Shown here: in pieces, positions 9,549-18,455 of the stretch
Position numbering within the stretch: the stretch's first letter is position 1
Layout of the letters: every line of letters starts with the position of its first letter
Assembly (NCBI GenBank): GCA_934090685.1
Contig: CAKOJN010000002.1
Span: 62,001 to 126,000 of the forward strand
From: an uncultured Bacilli bacterium
GTDB lineage: Bacteria; Bacillota_I; Bacilli_A; RF39; UBA660
Length of the DNA: 64,000 nucleotides
Direction: 5' to 3'
Translations under genes and position numbers: made by a program
The notes under the pieces: generated by a model
What the model was told of the DNA's origin: nothing
What the model saw: the letters and a program-made list of their open reading frames with translations, nothing else
Databases searched by the model: none

Positions 9549-9562
9549 TAACTTCTTTTTTT
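9534..9562 (+). terminator. Terminator after rny
   Basis: GAAGTT/AACTTC stem spanning the stop codon, followed by seven T. Confidence 0.8.
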
Positions 9563-9635
9563 ATTAAAACACATATTAAAAACAAATACATTCAATTATT
9601 ATCACTTTTATGATAAAATTATTATGGTGATGATT

Positions 9636-10385
9636 ATGAAAGCATTAATAACTGGGGCATCTACTGGTTTTGGTAAATGCTTTGCTAAAAAATTATCAAA
9701 TATTGGATATGATTTGATTTTAGTTGCTAGAGATAAATCAAAATTAGAGGAACTTAAAAATGATTTAAATACTAATGTTGAAATAATTTCTATGGATTTA
9801 AGTGAGAAAGAAAATCTTTATAAGTTATATTATAAATGCAAAAATAAGATAGATTTATTAATAAATAATGCAGGATTTGGTGCTTGTGGAGAATTTGATA
9901 AATTAGATTTAAATAATGAACTTAATATGATTGATCTAAATGTGAAAGCGTATCACATACTAACAAAGTTATTTTTAAAAGATTTTGTAAAGCACGATAA
10001 AGGTCAAATATTAAATGTAGCATCTATAGCTGCTTTTGAACCAGGTCCCTTAATGGCAACATATTATGCCACTAAATCATATGTTTATAATTTAACCATG
10101 GCGATATATGAAGAATTAAGAAGAAAGAAATCTAATGTTAAAATTAGTGTTTTATGCCCAGGTCCTTCAAAAACAAAATTTTTTGAAAGAGCAAAGGTTA
10201 AATTTTCTGTTAAAGAGCAAAGTGCTGAGTTTGTTGTGAATCGTGCGATAAAAGGTTTATTTAAAAATAAATTATTAATTATACCAGGATTCAAAATGAA
10301 AATTGCTGTTTTCTCAAATAGATTCTTAAGTAGAAAAACGATGATGAAAATAATATATTTAATACAAGAAAGGAAATTGAAGTAG
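9636..10385 (+). CDS. SDR family NAD(P)-dependent oxidoreductase
   Basis: About 249 residues from the ATG at 9636, chosen because GGTGA lies 5 nt upstream; ATGs at 9624 and 9630 lie around that site and near the predicted transcription start. N-terminal nucleotide-binding motif GASTGFG, NNAG structural motif, and catalytic YYATK (Y-x-x-x-K). Classical short-chain dehydrogenase of the DltE/YdfG-like group; substrate unknown. An extended -10 (TGATAAAAT) at 9611-9619 precedes it and shares ATGATAAAATTATTAT with the promoter of the gene at 4746. The thioredoxin-like gene follows 1 nt later. Confidence 0.88.
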   Translation: MKALITGASTGFGKCFAKKLSNIGYDLILVARDKSKLEELKNDLNTNVEIISMDLSEKENLYKLYYKCKNKIDLLINNAGFGACGEFDKLDLNNELNMIDLNVKAYHILTKLFLKDFVKHDKGQILNVASIAAFEPGPLMATYYATKSYVYNLTMAIYEELRRKKSNVKISVLCPGPSKTKFFERAKVKFSVKEQSAEFVVNRAIKGLFKNKLLIIPGFKMKIAVFSNRFLSRKTMMKIIYLIQERKLK

Positions 10386-10386
10386 T

Positions 10387-10638
10387 ATGAAAGTAGTAAA
10401 AATCTCATCTTTGGGTTGCCCATCATGTATTATAATGAATAACGTAATTAATAAAATAAAAAATACTTATGATTTTGATATCGAAGATTTTGATTATGAT
10501 TATGATGATGTAGAAATCTTTAAACCAGGTAAAATTTTACCAGTTCTAATTTTTTATAAAGATGACACTGAAATAGCAAGATTATGTGGGGAACATAAAA
10601 AAGAAGAAATAATTAATATATTGGAAGGTGAAGTATGA
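10387..10638 (+). CDS. Small thioredoxin-like protein
   Basis: 83 residues with a redox motif GCPSC (C11 and C14) after the first beta strand, then a cis-Pro-like LPVLIFY stretch, both typical of a minimal thioredoxin fold. No signal peptide, so cytosolic. It overlaps the start of the membrane CcdA-like gene by 4 nt (ATGA), so it is a natural electron donor to that transporter. This is inferred from order and motif. Confidence 0.8.
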   Translation: MKVVKISSLGCPSCIIMNNVINKIKNTYDFDIEDFDYDYDDVEIFKPGKILPVLIFYKDDTEIARLCGEHKKEEIINILEGEV

Positions 10639-11834
10639 AAAAAATATTATACATAATTTTATGTTTTTTAGCATTTGTTCCTAGTATTGTCTTTGCTAGT
10701 GAAAAAGAATTAAATATCTATCTATTTTATGGAGATGGTTGTCCTCATTGTGCAGCAGAAGAAAAATTTCTGAATAAATATTTAAAAAAAGAAAAGAATG
10801 TCAAATTGCATAAATATGAAATTTGGTATGACACAGATAATGTTAAAAAATATAATGAAGTAAATAAAATACTAAATGATAATTCAAATTCCATACCATA
10901 TTTAATTATTGGAAATAATACTATTTCTGGGTATACTGAGGATATAACAGATGAAGAAATAAAAAACACTATTAATTTTTATAAAAATAAAAAATATAAA
11001 GATAAAGTTGGAATTTATTTAGGCGTAGTTGATGAAAATGATTCTGGTGAAGATAATATCAAATATGATAGTAAGAAATTTAATATTCCAGTTTTAGGCA
11101 AAGTTGATGCTAAAAAGGTTTCAATATCACTTAGCGCTATTGTTATAGGTTTGGTTGATGGTTTTAATCCATGCGCGATGTGGATATTAATATTTTTAAT
11201 TTCAATGTTACTTGGAATGAAAAATAAAAAAAGAATGTGGGCACTTGGCATAACATTTTTAGTTTCATCTGCTTTAGTATATTTCTTATTTCTTATTTCT
11301 TGGTTAAATTTAGCAGTTTTTTTAAATAAAATCGTGTATATTAGAATCGCTATCTCAACAGTTGCTATAATATTTGGTGCATATCAAATAGTGAAATTTA
11401 CATCTTCTGTATTTAACCAAAAAGATGATGGATGTGAAGTAGTTGACTCAAAAAATAGAAAGAAAATAATTAAATCTATAAACAAAATAGTAAAAGAAAA
11501 ATCTTTTATACTAGCTTTACTCGGAATAATTTTACTAGCGGCATCTGTAAATATCATAGAACTATTATGTTCTTTAGGTTTACCTGTTATGTTTAGTGAG
11601 ATACTTGCTGTTAATGATATTTCTAAGACTGGTCAGATTTTATATTCTTTATTATATGTATTCTTTTTCTTAATAGATGATATTATTGTTTTTGTAATTG
11701 CAATGAAAACATTAGAAATAAAAGCAATTTCTAATAAATTTGGAAAGTATTCACATTTAGTCGGTGGACTTATTATGTTAATTATCGGTCTACTTATGAT
11801 ACTTAAACCTGAATGGTTAATGTTTAATTTCTAA
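10635..11834 (+). CDS. Extracytoplasmic thioredoxin domain fused to CcdA/DsbD-type membrane domain
   Basis: 399 residues. Signal peptide at 1-21, then a thioredoxin/glutaredoxin-like domain with CPHC (C36, C39) outside the membrane. From about 155, a CcdA-type six-helix region carries one cysteine in GFNPCA (first helix) and one in ELLCSLG (fourth helix). CcdA proteins pass electrons from cytosolic thioredoxin across the membrane. Here donor (upstream 83-residue protein), conduit and outer acceptor are encoded together, with the acceptor domain fused at the N-terminus. Likely role: keeping extracytoplasmic cysteines reduced. Confidence 0.87.
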   Translation: MKKILYIILCFLAFVPSIVFASEKELNIYLFYGDGCPHCAAEEKFLNKYLKKEKNVKLHKYEIWYDTDNVKKYNEVNKILNDNSNSIPYLIIGNNTISGYTEDITDEEIKNTINFYKNKKYKDKVGIYLGVVDENDSGEDNIKYDSKKFNIPVLGKVDAKKVSISLSAIVIGLVDGFNPCAMWILIFLISMLLGMKNKKRMWALGITFLVSSALVYFLFLISWLNLAVFLNKIVYIRIAISTVAIIFGAYQIVKFTSSVFNQKDDGCEVVDSKNRKKIIKSINKIVKEKSFILALLGIILLAASVNIIELLCSLGLPVMFSEILAVNDISKTGQILYSLLYVFFFLIDDIIVFVIAMKTLEIKAISNKFGKYSHLVGGLIMLIIGLLMILKPEWLMFNF

Positions 11835-11884
11835 TATTTGAGTCCATTTTTAATTTAGTGCATATAATAGATTAGGTGATAAAT

Positions 11885-12121
11885 GTGAATGATAATCTTT
11901 TAAATAGGATTGAATCAAAAACTAATGTTAATAAAGATACTATTATTGCACTAGCAAGAAAATTGCAGGATGGAAATTTCAAAAATGAAAATACATTGAA
12001 AGAAATAATAGGGGAATTATCTGAAATTACAGGTAGAGAAGTTAGTGAAGAAAAAGAAAGAAAAATAATAGATATGATTGTGAATGATAAAGTTCCTAAA
12101 GATATAGATAAATATGTATAA
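11885..12121 (+). CDS. spoVIF: Stage VI sporulation protein F homologue
   Basis: 78 residues matching SpoVIF of Bacillus: N-terminal DNLLNRIESKTNVNKDTI, then LARKLQDGNFKNE and MIVNDKVP near the end. SpoVIF is a late spore coat assembly protein in B. subtilis. I chose GTG at 11885 with AGGTGA 5 nt upstream; a GTG at 11876 lies inside that site. A CATATAATA sequence at 11861-11869 fits a sigma-A -10 but also the CATAnnnTA pattern of late sporulation sigma factors. Confidence 0.82.
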   Translation: MNDNLLNRIESKTNVNKDTIIALARKLQDGNFKNENTLKEIIGELSEITGREVSEEKERKIIDMIVNDKVPKDIDKYV

Positions 12122-12152
12122 AAAAAGTCTTCTGTTAAAAAGAAGATTTTTT
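12121..12152. terminator. Bidirectional terminator between spoVIF and the Fem-like gene
   Basis: TCTTCT/AGAAGA stem with a 7-nt loop, six T after it on the plus strand and six A before it, so it can end both convergent transcripts. Confidence 0.85.
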
Positions 12153-12153
12153 A

Positions 12154-13410
12154 TTATTGAGATTTTCTTTTTGGTTTATAAAATTCCTTTTGGACTTTTC
12201 CTGTAGACCACAATAGTTGATGAAAAGGTTTATTTATTATCAAATCAAATTCTCCGATGTATTCAAAAGTAGTAGGATTAAACTTTAATTTGAAATCATT
12301 TACATCTTTGTAAGGATTAGATTCTGTCATATCTCCAGTAATACCATTCATATCTAAATATAGATAGTTTTCTTTTTTATATTTTTCAATTATTTTATAA
12401 AATATAAAAGTTTTTACATCTAAATTATTAAAATCGTTTTTTTGACCTGATATTAATATATTAATTCTATTTTCATATTTTATAACAAAAGCAGCACCTA
12501 GTATTTCACTGTTTGTATCCTCTTTCATTCTATTGTTAATTATTGTGATATTTCTTGATATATCATTAACTATTTTATCAGATCTCATTTTTTTATCATA
12601 TAATTCTGAATCATTAGGTTTTTCATTAAATTCGGCATTTATTTGTTCATTGATTTCAAGTTCATCAGTATATTTTTTTTGCATAAATTTTGCATATTCA
12701 GCATAATTCAATTTAACAAGTAATAAGTCAATCATATTATACTCACTAAATATTTCATAAAGATCAGTATAATATTTTAATTGATTGGTAGTTTTTTTCT
12801 TTACAAAATCATAAGCTAAATTTAAATCATTTTTATCAGCGTTGACTAATTTAATACCTCTTTCTTCATATGAAATCATTTCTTCTGAAATATTATCACT
12901 TATTGTATTCAAATCATAATTAGGTAAATAAATAATTGGGTTATATTTAGGTAGCATACTTTCAAAATATAAATTATCTTTTAGTTTATCATAACCAATT
13001 TCTTTTAAATTATTGATTATATCTCTGTTTTTAGTATTAACAATTTTAGTTTTAGTATCATATTCAACTATATTATAAGTAATTTCAGGATTGATTTTGA
13101 TAAAAGCAAAACCTTTCATAAAAAAATAGTCTTTTATTTTTTTACTAAACTCTTTTACTAAATTTGTATCATAATAATTAATCAAAAAACCTCTTGGAGC
13201 ATAACCATATTTGATATTTGGACCAATTGATTTGCATAAAATTAAAGAAGCTGCGACTAATTTTGAGTCGTTAAAAGCACCAATATATAAAGCAGTATAT
13301 CCATTCTTAGACATTAACTGTCCATATGCACTAGTTTGGTAAAAATTTCTTAGTACATGACTTTTTGCAAACTCATCAAAAACATTTTGTTCAATTTGTT
13401 TTATTACCAT
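12154..13410 (-). CDS. FemAB/MurM-type aminoacyltransferase (peptidoglycan bridge formation)
   Basis: 418 residues with the FemABX pattern: N-terminal FYQTSAYGQLM, GYAPRGFLI, a charged central helical pair (about 235-285, coiled coil), then a second GNAT-like half ending in FKLKFNPTTFEYIGEFDLIIN. These enzymes add amino acids from aminoacyl-tRNA to lipid II to make the interpeptide bridge, or to stem-peptide Lys. Which residue is added cannot be told. Monocistronic on the minus strand, divergent from enolase, with an extended -10 (TGCTATAAT) upstream. Confidence 0.88.
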   Translation of the reverse strand: MVIKQIEQNVFDEFAKSHVLRNFYQTSAYGQLMSKNGYTALYIGAFNDSKLVAASLILCKSIGPNIKYGYAPRGFLINYYDTNLVKEFSKKIKDYFFMKGFAFIKINPEITYNIVEYDTKTKIVNTKNRDIINNLKEIGYDKLKDNLYFESMLPKYNPIIYLPNYDLNTISDNISEEMISYEERGIKLVNADKNDLNLAYDFVKKKTTNQLKYYTDLYEIFSEYNMIDLLLVKLNYAEYAKFMQKKYTDELEINEQINAEFNEKPNDSELYDKKMRSDKIVNDISRNITIINNRMKEDTNSEILGAAFVIKYENRINILISGQKNDFNNLDVKTFIFYKIIEKYKKENYLYLDMNGITGDMTESNPYKDVNDFKLKFNPTTFEYIGEFDLIINKPFHQLLWSTGKVQKEFYKPKRKSQ

Positions 13411-13440
13411 TTAGTATCACACTTCCTTTTTAATAAAATA

Positions 13441-13449
13441 ATTATAGCA
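13441..13449 (-). promoter_or_regulatory. Extended -10 promoter of the Fem-like gene
   Basis: Read on the minus strand, TGCTATAAT is a perfect extended -10 about 31 nt before the start codon. The -35 is weak. Confidence 0.65.
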
Positions 13450-13467
13450 TATTTATGAAAAAAATTG

Positions 13468-13473
13468 TATAAT
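13468..13473 (+). promoter_or_regulatory. -10 element of eno
   Basis: TATAAT 27 nt upstream of the eno start codon. A clear -35 is not seen, so this is a partial promoter call. Confidence 0.5.
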
Positions 13474-13500
13474 TATTATGTAAATAATTGGAGGCAGATT

Positions 13501-14736
13501 ATGAGTAAAATAACAAATGTAAAAGCAAGAGAAATATTAGATTCAAGAGGTTTTCCAACGGTAGAGGTGGAAGTAACAACTGAAAAAGGTTATAAAGGTA
13601 TTGCCGCTGTACCATCTGGAGCATCTACTGGAACGAGAGAAGCACTAGAACTTAGAGATAATGATGAGAGATATTTTGGAAAAGGTGTATTAAAAGCAGT
13701 TAATAATGTTAATACATTAATAAAAGATAAATTGCTTGGTGTAGAGGTATCTCATCAAAAAGAAATAGATGAAACAATGATTAAATTAGATGGTACTCCA
13801 AATAAAAGTAAACTTGGCGCTAATGCAACATTAGGTGTTAGTCTTGCATGTGTTAAAGCTGCAGCACTTGAATCACACAAAGAAATATATGAATATTTAA
13901 ATTCTCGTGAACATAGAATTCCAAAATTAATGTTTAATATAGTTAATGGTGGAATGCATGCTAAAAACAATTTAGACATACAAGAATTTATGATTGTTCC
14001 AAAAAGAGAATCTTTTAAAGAAGGATTAAGATGTGCAAGTGAAGTATTTCATGCTTTGAAAAAATTATTAGATAATGAAGGTCTTACAACCTCTGTTGGA
14101 GATGAGGGAGGTTTTGCTCCAAATTTAAAAACAAATAAAACTGCGCTAAATTACATTATTAAAGCAATAGAAACTGCTGGATATATTCCTGGAAAAGATG
14201 TTTTTATTGCACTTGATATAGCGGCAACTTCATTTTATAATGAGCAAACTAGAACATATAAAATAGAAGATAAGTTTATGACTAAAGAAGAACTTCTTGA
14301 TTACTATATGGATTTAGTAAAAAACTATCCTATAATTTCAATAGAGGATCCATTTGCTGAGTTTGATTATGAAGGATTTAAATTAATAACTGAAAAGTTA
14401 GGAAAAGAAATAAATATTGTTGGTGATGATTTATTCGTAACAAACAAAAAGGAACTAAAACATGGTATCGATAACAATTTATGCAATTCAATTCTAATCA
14501 AACCTAATCAAATAGGAACTTTTTATGAAATGTTAGAAACAATAGTACTTGCTAAAAAGAACAACTATACATGTATTATGTCTCATAGAAGCGGTGAAAC
14601 AACAGATACATTTATTATAGATGCAGCAGTTGCGCTTGGTATACCATTTGTTAAGACTGGTTCTGTATCAAGAGGAGAAAGAATTTGCAAGTTCAATAGA
14701 TTATTAAAAATTGAAGAAGAACTAAATGAAAAATAA
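13501..14736 (+). CDS. eno: Enolase (phosphopyruvate hydratase)
   Basis: 411 residues from the ATG at 13501, which has TTGGAGG 6-7 nt upstream; the in-frame extension to 13465 contains the promoter -10. Typical motifs: SGASTG, VGDEGGFAPN, EDPFAEFD, GDDLFVTN, LIKPNQIGT, SHRSGET. Converts 2-phosphoglycerate to phosphoenolpyruvate in glycolysis. Slightly shorter than the usual 425-432 residues. It stands apart from other glycolytic genes and is followed by secG with its own promoter. Confidence 0.97.
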   Translation: MSKITNVKAREILDSRGFPTVEVEVTTEKGYKGIAAVPSGASTGTREALELRDNDERYFGKGVLKAVNNVNTLIKDKLLGVEVSHQKEIDETMIKLDGTPNKSKLGANATLGVSLACVKAAALESHKEIYEYLNSREHRIPKLMFNIVNGGMHAKNNLDIQEFMIVPKRESFKEGLRCASEVFHALKKLLDNEGLTTSVGDEGGFAPNLKTNKTALNYIIKAIETAGYIPGKDVFIALDIAATSFYNEQTRTYKIEDKFMTKEELLDYYMDLVKNYPIISIEDPFAEFDYEGFKLITEKLGKEINIVGDDLFVTNKKELKHGIDNNLCNSILIKPNQIGTFYEMLETIVLAKKNNYTCIMSHRSGETTDTFIIDAAVALGIPFVKTGSVSRGERICKFNRLLKIEEELNEK

Positions 14737-14739
14737 TAT

Positions 14740-14768
14740 TTGCACATTTACTATAAATAGTGTATAAT
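14740..14768 (+). promoter_or_regulatory. Promoter of secG
   Basis: TTGCAC, 17-bp spacer, TATAAT, 20 nt before the secG start. Confidence 0.8.
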
Positions 14769-14788
14769 ATTCATGCAAGGAGAAACAT

Positions 14789-15001
14789 ATGGAAAAAGTA
14801 TTATTAATTATATCAGTTGCGTTAATTATAATTGTTTTATTACAAAGTGGAAAAGCAAATGATGCTGGACAAATCATAAGTGGTGGTAATACTGTTCTTT
14901 TAGGTAAAACAAAAGAAAGAGGAGCAGAAAAATTTATTACTAGACTTACTTATGCATTAGGTTTTGCATTTATTATAATTTCATTAATATTGTCAATATA
15001 A
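14789..15001 (+). CDS. secG: Protein translocase subunit SecG
   Basis: 70 residues with two membrane helices (about 2-19 and 50-69) joined by a loop carrying the family motif LLQSGKANDAG...GG. SecG is the accessory subunit of the SecYEG channel. It precedes rnr and smpB, the common secG-rnr-smpB order of Firmicutes, though a terminator separates it from rnr here. Confidence 0.95.
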   Translation: MEKVLLIISVALIIIVLLQSGKANDAGQIISGGNTVLLGKTKERGAEKFITRLTYALGFAFIIISLILSI

Positions 15002-15012
15002 AAAAACTAGCT

Positions 15013-15040
15013 AAAGTTCATAATTTTTTATGAACTTTTT
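15013..15040 (+). terminator. Terminator after secG
   Basis: An 11-bp perfect stem AAAGTTCATAA/TTATGAACTTT with a TTTT loop and a run of T. Confidence 0.88.
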
Positions 15041-15087
15041 AATTTATGTGTTAAAATAAAAGTAAGGTCAGTGAAACGAGGTTAATT

Positions 15088-17436
15088 ATGAGAGAAAAAA
15101 TACTACAAATTATAGAAAAAGAAAATAGAAATTTAAACCCCATAGAAATAATGGATCAAATTAAAAAGAATAGTACAGTTGATGATTTAACTAAACTTAT
15201 GCAAGAGTTAGATAAATTATGTAGGGATGGCATATTAAGACAAGCAAATGGAAATAGTTATAAGAAAAATGAATTAATAACTGGTGTTTTAGATATGCAT
15301 GAAAAGGGAAATGCTCATTTACTTGTTAAAAATGGTGAAGATATATTTATTGCTAGGAATAACATTCATGGCGCAAATGACAAAGATACTGTTTTAATAG
15401 ATTTTGTTAATAAAGATAAAAGTGAAGGGAAAGTAGTTAAAATTATTAAAAGATCTTTAGGTAAAAGTTTGGGTGAAGTTATAGATGATAATGGTAAACT
15501 ATATGTAAAGCCACTTGACAAAGATTTACCACTTTACGTTGATGTTGACATTAATGATTGTGAATTCAATTTAGTTGACGGATTAATTGTTCATTTAGAT
15601 TATATAAAAGATATTTCAAAAGACAGAGTACTTGCTAAGGTAGATTCAGTTATCGGCCATAAAAACGCTCCTGGCAATGAAACTCAAATCGCAATGATAG
15701 CAAGTGAATTTGGAATTCATTTATTTTTTCCAGAAGCAGTTAAAGAAGAAGCAAAAAAGTTCCCTCATGAATTAAAAGAGGAAGACATTAAGTTAGAAAT
15801 TCAAAAAGGTAGAGTTGATTTAAGAGGAGACACAACAGTAACTATCGATGGAAAAGACACTAAAGATATTGATGATGCAATACAAGATGAAATATATCCA
15901 AATGGCAATTATAAAGTAACAGTAGATATTGCAGACGTAAGTTATTATGTTAAAATGGGTTCTGCTATTTGGGAATATGCAGAATTAAAAGGAAACTCAG
16001 ATTATCTTGCTAATAAAGTTGGACCAATGCTTCCAGTAGAACTTTCAAATGGTATTTGTTCATTGAATCCAAATGAAGATAGGTATGCTCTTTCGTGTAC
16101 AATGGAAATTGATCATGCAGGTCACATTGTTAATCAAAATGTATATTTATCAGTAATTAAATCTAAGAAGAAAATGAATTATGATGCAGTTCAAGATATT
16201 ATCGAAAATAAAGACACAGAAGATACAAAAGACTATATTACATTAAAATACACTATAAAAGAAAATGAAACTATAGAAAATATAGTATTTAAAAATTCTA
16301 TTACAAAAGAGAAACTACTTGAATTTAACAATATAGAAAATATTAAACCAGGTAATGAGATTGATATTCCAACTAGAGACATTATTAAATTAATGTATAA
16401 AATTTCTAAAGTAATGGAAGGTAATCTTAATAGAAAAGGTAAAACAAATTTTGAAAGTTCTAAAGAGAAAAAGTATATATTTGATGAAAATGATAATCTA
16501 ATTGATATCAAACCAAGAGTGCAAAGAGAGTCTGAACAAATTATTGAAAATCATATGATATATGCTAATGTTGCTTACACTAGATTTGTATGTGGAGCAT
16601 TATCAAAGATTATTCCTCAGATGATTCCATTTGTATTTAGAATTCATGATAAACCAAATCCTAAGAAAATAGAAGACTTTATGACTATGCTTAGTGTATT
16701 TGGAATAAATTATACTAAGAAAATAAATCCAGAAAATGTAAGTAGTAAAGATATTCAAGAACTATTAGAGTTTTTAAAAGAAAGAGATAATTATACAATC
16801 TTTAGTAGAAAACTATTAAGATGTATGCAAAAGGCTATATATAGTCCAGATAATGTAGGACACTTTGGATTAGGACTCGAAGAGTATTGTCATTTTACTT
16901 CTCCAATTAGAAGAATGGCTGATCTACTTGTGCACACTATATTTAGAGTTTTCTTAGTTGAAAAAGATTATAGTGAAGAAAATTTAAGATTCTGGGCATC
17001 TTATTTAAGCACAGTATGTGAACATATTTCTGAATGTGAAAGAACAAGTGATGAATGTGAATATGCAGTTGATGACTATTATAATGCAGTTTATATGCAA
17101 GATAAAATTGGGCAAGCTTTTGAAGCAATAATAGATGGACCGATGTCTAATTCATTCTTCGCTGAAACTATCGAAAAAGGAATTGATGGTAGAGTAGAGT
17201 TTATGATTAGTGAAGATGATTCTGAAGTGTTACTTTCATTAACAGATAAAAATGAAATAGAGCAATTCATCGCAGCTCATTTAAAACCTTTCCCATATGA
17301 ATATAATGAAAATTTATATGGATATACTAAAAAAGGAAGGGTAGTATATAGATATGGTGATAAAGTTTTAGTTCATTGTATATCTAGTGATCCAGATAAA
17401 AGACAAGTAGACTTTGCATTAGTAAGGAAAATATAA
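15088..17436 (+). CDS. rnr: Ribonuclease R with an inserted LysM-like module
   Basis: 782 residues. N-terminal winged helix and cold-shock domains, RNB catalytic domain with TIDGKDTKDIDDAI containing the metal-binding aspartates, and a C-terminal S1 domain (about 705-780). Processive 3'-5' exoribonuclease that degrades structured RNA and works with SmpB in trans-translation. Odd point: residues about 385-428, inside the RNB region between MNYDAVQDIIENKD and the IIKLMYKI helix, form a LysM-like unit beginning YTIKENETIENI and ending IKPGNEIDIP. Normal RNase R has only a short linker here. smpB follows 1 nt later. Confidence 0.95.
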   Translation: MREKILQIIEKENRNLNPIEIMDQIKKNSTVDDLTKLMQELDKLCRDGILRQANGNSYKKNELITGVLDMHEKGNAHLLVKNGEDIFIARNNIHGANDKDTVLIDFVNKDKSEGKVVKIIKRSLGKSLGEVIDDNGKLYVKPLDKDLPLYVDVDINDCEFNLVDGLIVHLDYIKDISKDRVLAKVDSVIGHKNAPGNETQIAMIASEFGIHLFFPEAVKEEAKKFPHELKEEDIKLEIQKGRVDLRGDTTVTIDGKDTKDIDDAIQDEIYPNGNYKVTVDIADVSYYVKMGSAIWEYAELKGNSDYLANKVGPMLPVELSNGICSLNPNEDRYALSCTMEIDHAGHIVNQNVYLSVIKSKKKMNYDAVQDIIENKDTEDTKDYITLKYTIKENETIENIVFKNSITKEKLLEFNNIENIKPGNEIDIPTRDIIKLMYKISKVMEGNLNRKGKTNFESSKEKKYIFDENDNLIDIKPRVQRESEQIIENHMIYANVAYTRFVCGALSKIIPQMIPFVFRIHDKPNPKKIEDFMTMLSVFGINYTKKINPENVSSKDIQELLEFLKERDNYTIFSRKLLRCMQKAIYSPDNVGHFGLGLEEYCHFTSPIRRMADLLVHTIFRVFLVEKDYSEENLRFWASYLSTVCEHISECERTSDECEYAVDDYYNAVYMQDKIGQAFEAIIDGPMSNSFFAETIEKGIDGRVEFMISEDDSEVLLSLTDKNEIEQFIAAHLKPFPYEYNENLYGYTKKGRVVYRYGDKVLVHCISSDPDKRQVDFALVRKI

Positions 17437-17437
17437 A

Positions 17438-17866
17438 ATGGAAATACTTAATAGAAAAGCACATTATAATTATTATATAAAAGAAACTTATGAAGCAGGG
17501 ATTGAACTTGTTGGTACTGAAATTAAAAGTATTAGAAAAGGTTCTTGTAATATCAATGAATGCTATGGAAGAGTTAAAAATGGAGAAATCTTTTTAACAA
17601 ATATGTACATTGCTAAATATGATGAAGGCAATAGATTTAATCATGATGAAAGAAGAGAAAGAAAGTTGTTGCTTCATAAAAGAGAAATATTAAAGATAAA
17701 TGAACTAGTAACTCAAAAAAGATACACAATCATACCATTAAAATTATATTTTGTAAGAAATAAAGTTAAGGTATCTCTTGGTATATGTCAAGGTAAGAAA
17801 AACTACGATAAGAGAGAATCAATAAAAGAAAAGGATTTACAAAGAAAAGAATATATAAATTTTTAA
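17438..17866 (+). CDS. smpB: SsrA-binding protein SmpB
   Basis: 142 residues with GIELVGTEIKSIR and the basic C-terminal tail that mimics an anticodon stem. SmpB carries tmRNA to stalled ribosomes. It starts 1 nt after rnr, so the two are one operon. The ssrA gene that often follows is not seen in the next kilobase. Confidence 0.96.
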   Translation: MEILNRKAHYNYYIKETYEAGIELVGTEIKSIRKGSCNINECYGRVKNGEIFLTNMYIAKYDEGNRFNHDERRERKLLLHKREILKINELVTQKRYTIIPLKLYFVRNKVKVSLGICQGKKNYDKRESIKEKDLQRKEYINF

Positions 17867-17893
17867 AACATATAATATTTTAGGTGAAACAAT

Positions 17894-18205
17894 ATGAATA
17901 AAAAAGTACCTAAAATATTTGTAAATAAAATTGATAAAGTTAACAATAACAAAGAAGTATTCTATTCTTTTAAAAATAATAATTTTGAATATGAAAAAAA
18001 AGATAATATTCAGGTAAATGAGTTTGATCTTCAAAATAAAATAGACAAACTGTTTAGAACAAATGATTTTATATATAAAAAGACATTTCATATAAAAACT
18101 AAATACAGTGAGAATGATTATACAATTATATCAAAGAGTTATAATTATTTATTAACTATTGATGGAAGTCGTATATATATAAAAGATATTATCGATATTT
18201 ATTAA
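17894..18205 (+). CDS. Hypothetical protein
   Basis: 103 residues, no family recognised. Very charged N-terminal half, then a strand-rich end (YNYLLTIDGSRIYIKDIIDIY). No signal peptide or membrane helix. A TAGGTGAAA ribosome binding site precedes the ATG. It lies 27 nt after smpB and is likely the last gene of the rnr-smpB transcript. Confidence 0.62.
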   Translation: MNKKVPKIFVNKIDKVNNNKEVFYSFKNNNFEYEKKDNIQVNEFDLQNKIDKLFRTNDFIYKKTFHIKTKYSENDYTIISKSYNYLLTIDGSRIYIKDIIDIY

Positions 18206-18269
18206 AAACACTTGAAATAATTAAATAATTATGATATTATTTAATTACACAAAGAAGTGTTTTTTTTTG
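18204..18269 (+). terminator. Inverted repeat with T-run enclosing the secE promoter
   Basis: AAAAACACTT at 18204-18213 pairs perfectly with AAGTGTTTTT at 18255-18264, followed by more T. As RNA this would end transcripts arriving from rnr-smpB. The secE promoter lies in the 41-nt loop. Confidence 0.5.
18212..18240 (+). promoter_or_regulatory. Promoter of secE-nusG
   Basis: TTGAAA, 17-bp spacer, TATTAT with TGA before it (extended -10), about 40 nt before the secE start. Confidence 0.75.
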
Positions 18270-18278
18270 GAGGGATTT

Positions 18279-18455
18279 ATGAAAAAAATTAAAACTTTTT
18301 TCAAAGGAGTAAAAAAAGAAGCCAAAATGGTTAAATGGCCTGACTTTAAAACAATGATTAAGTATTCAACTGTTACTGTTGCTATGCTTATATTCTTTGG
18401 ATTATTCTTTTATGGATTTGATGCTTTATTTGCATTTATAAGGGGGTTATTCTAA
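18279..18455 (+). CDS. secE: Preprotein translocase subunit SecE
   Basis: 58 residues from the ATG at 18279, which follows a strong GGAGGG; the upstream in-frame extension would contain the promoter. Short amphipathic helix with the family motif KEAKMVKWPD, then one membrane helix. SecE clamps SecY. rpmG, which usually comes first in this cluster, is absent. It overlaps nusG by one base (TAATG). Confidence 0.95.
   Translation: MKKIKTFFKGVKKEAKMVKWPDFKTMIKYSTVTVAMLIFFGLFFYGFDALFAFIRGLF

Noticed and set aside
17867..18203. ssrA (tmRNA) gene downstream of smpB
   Set aside because: A common position, but the stretch is an ordinary coding frame with ribosome binding site; no tRNA-like ends seen.
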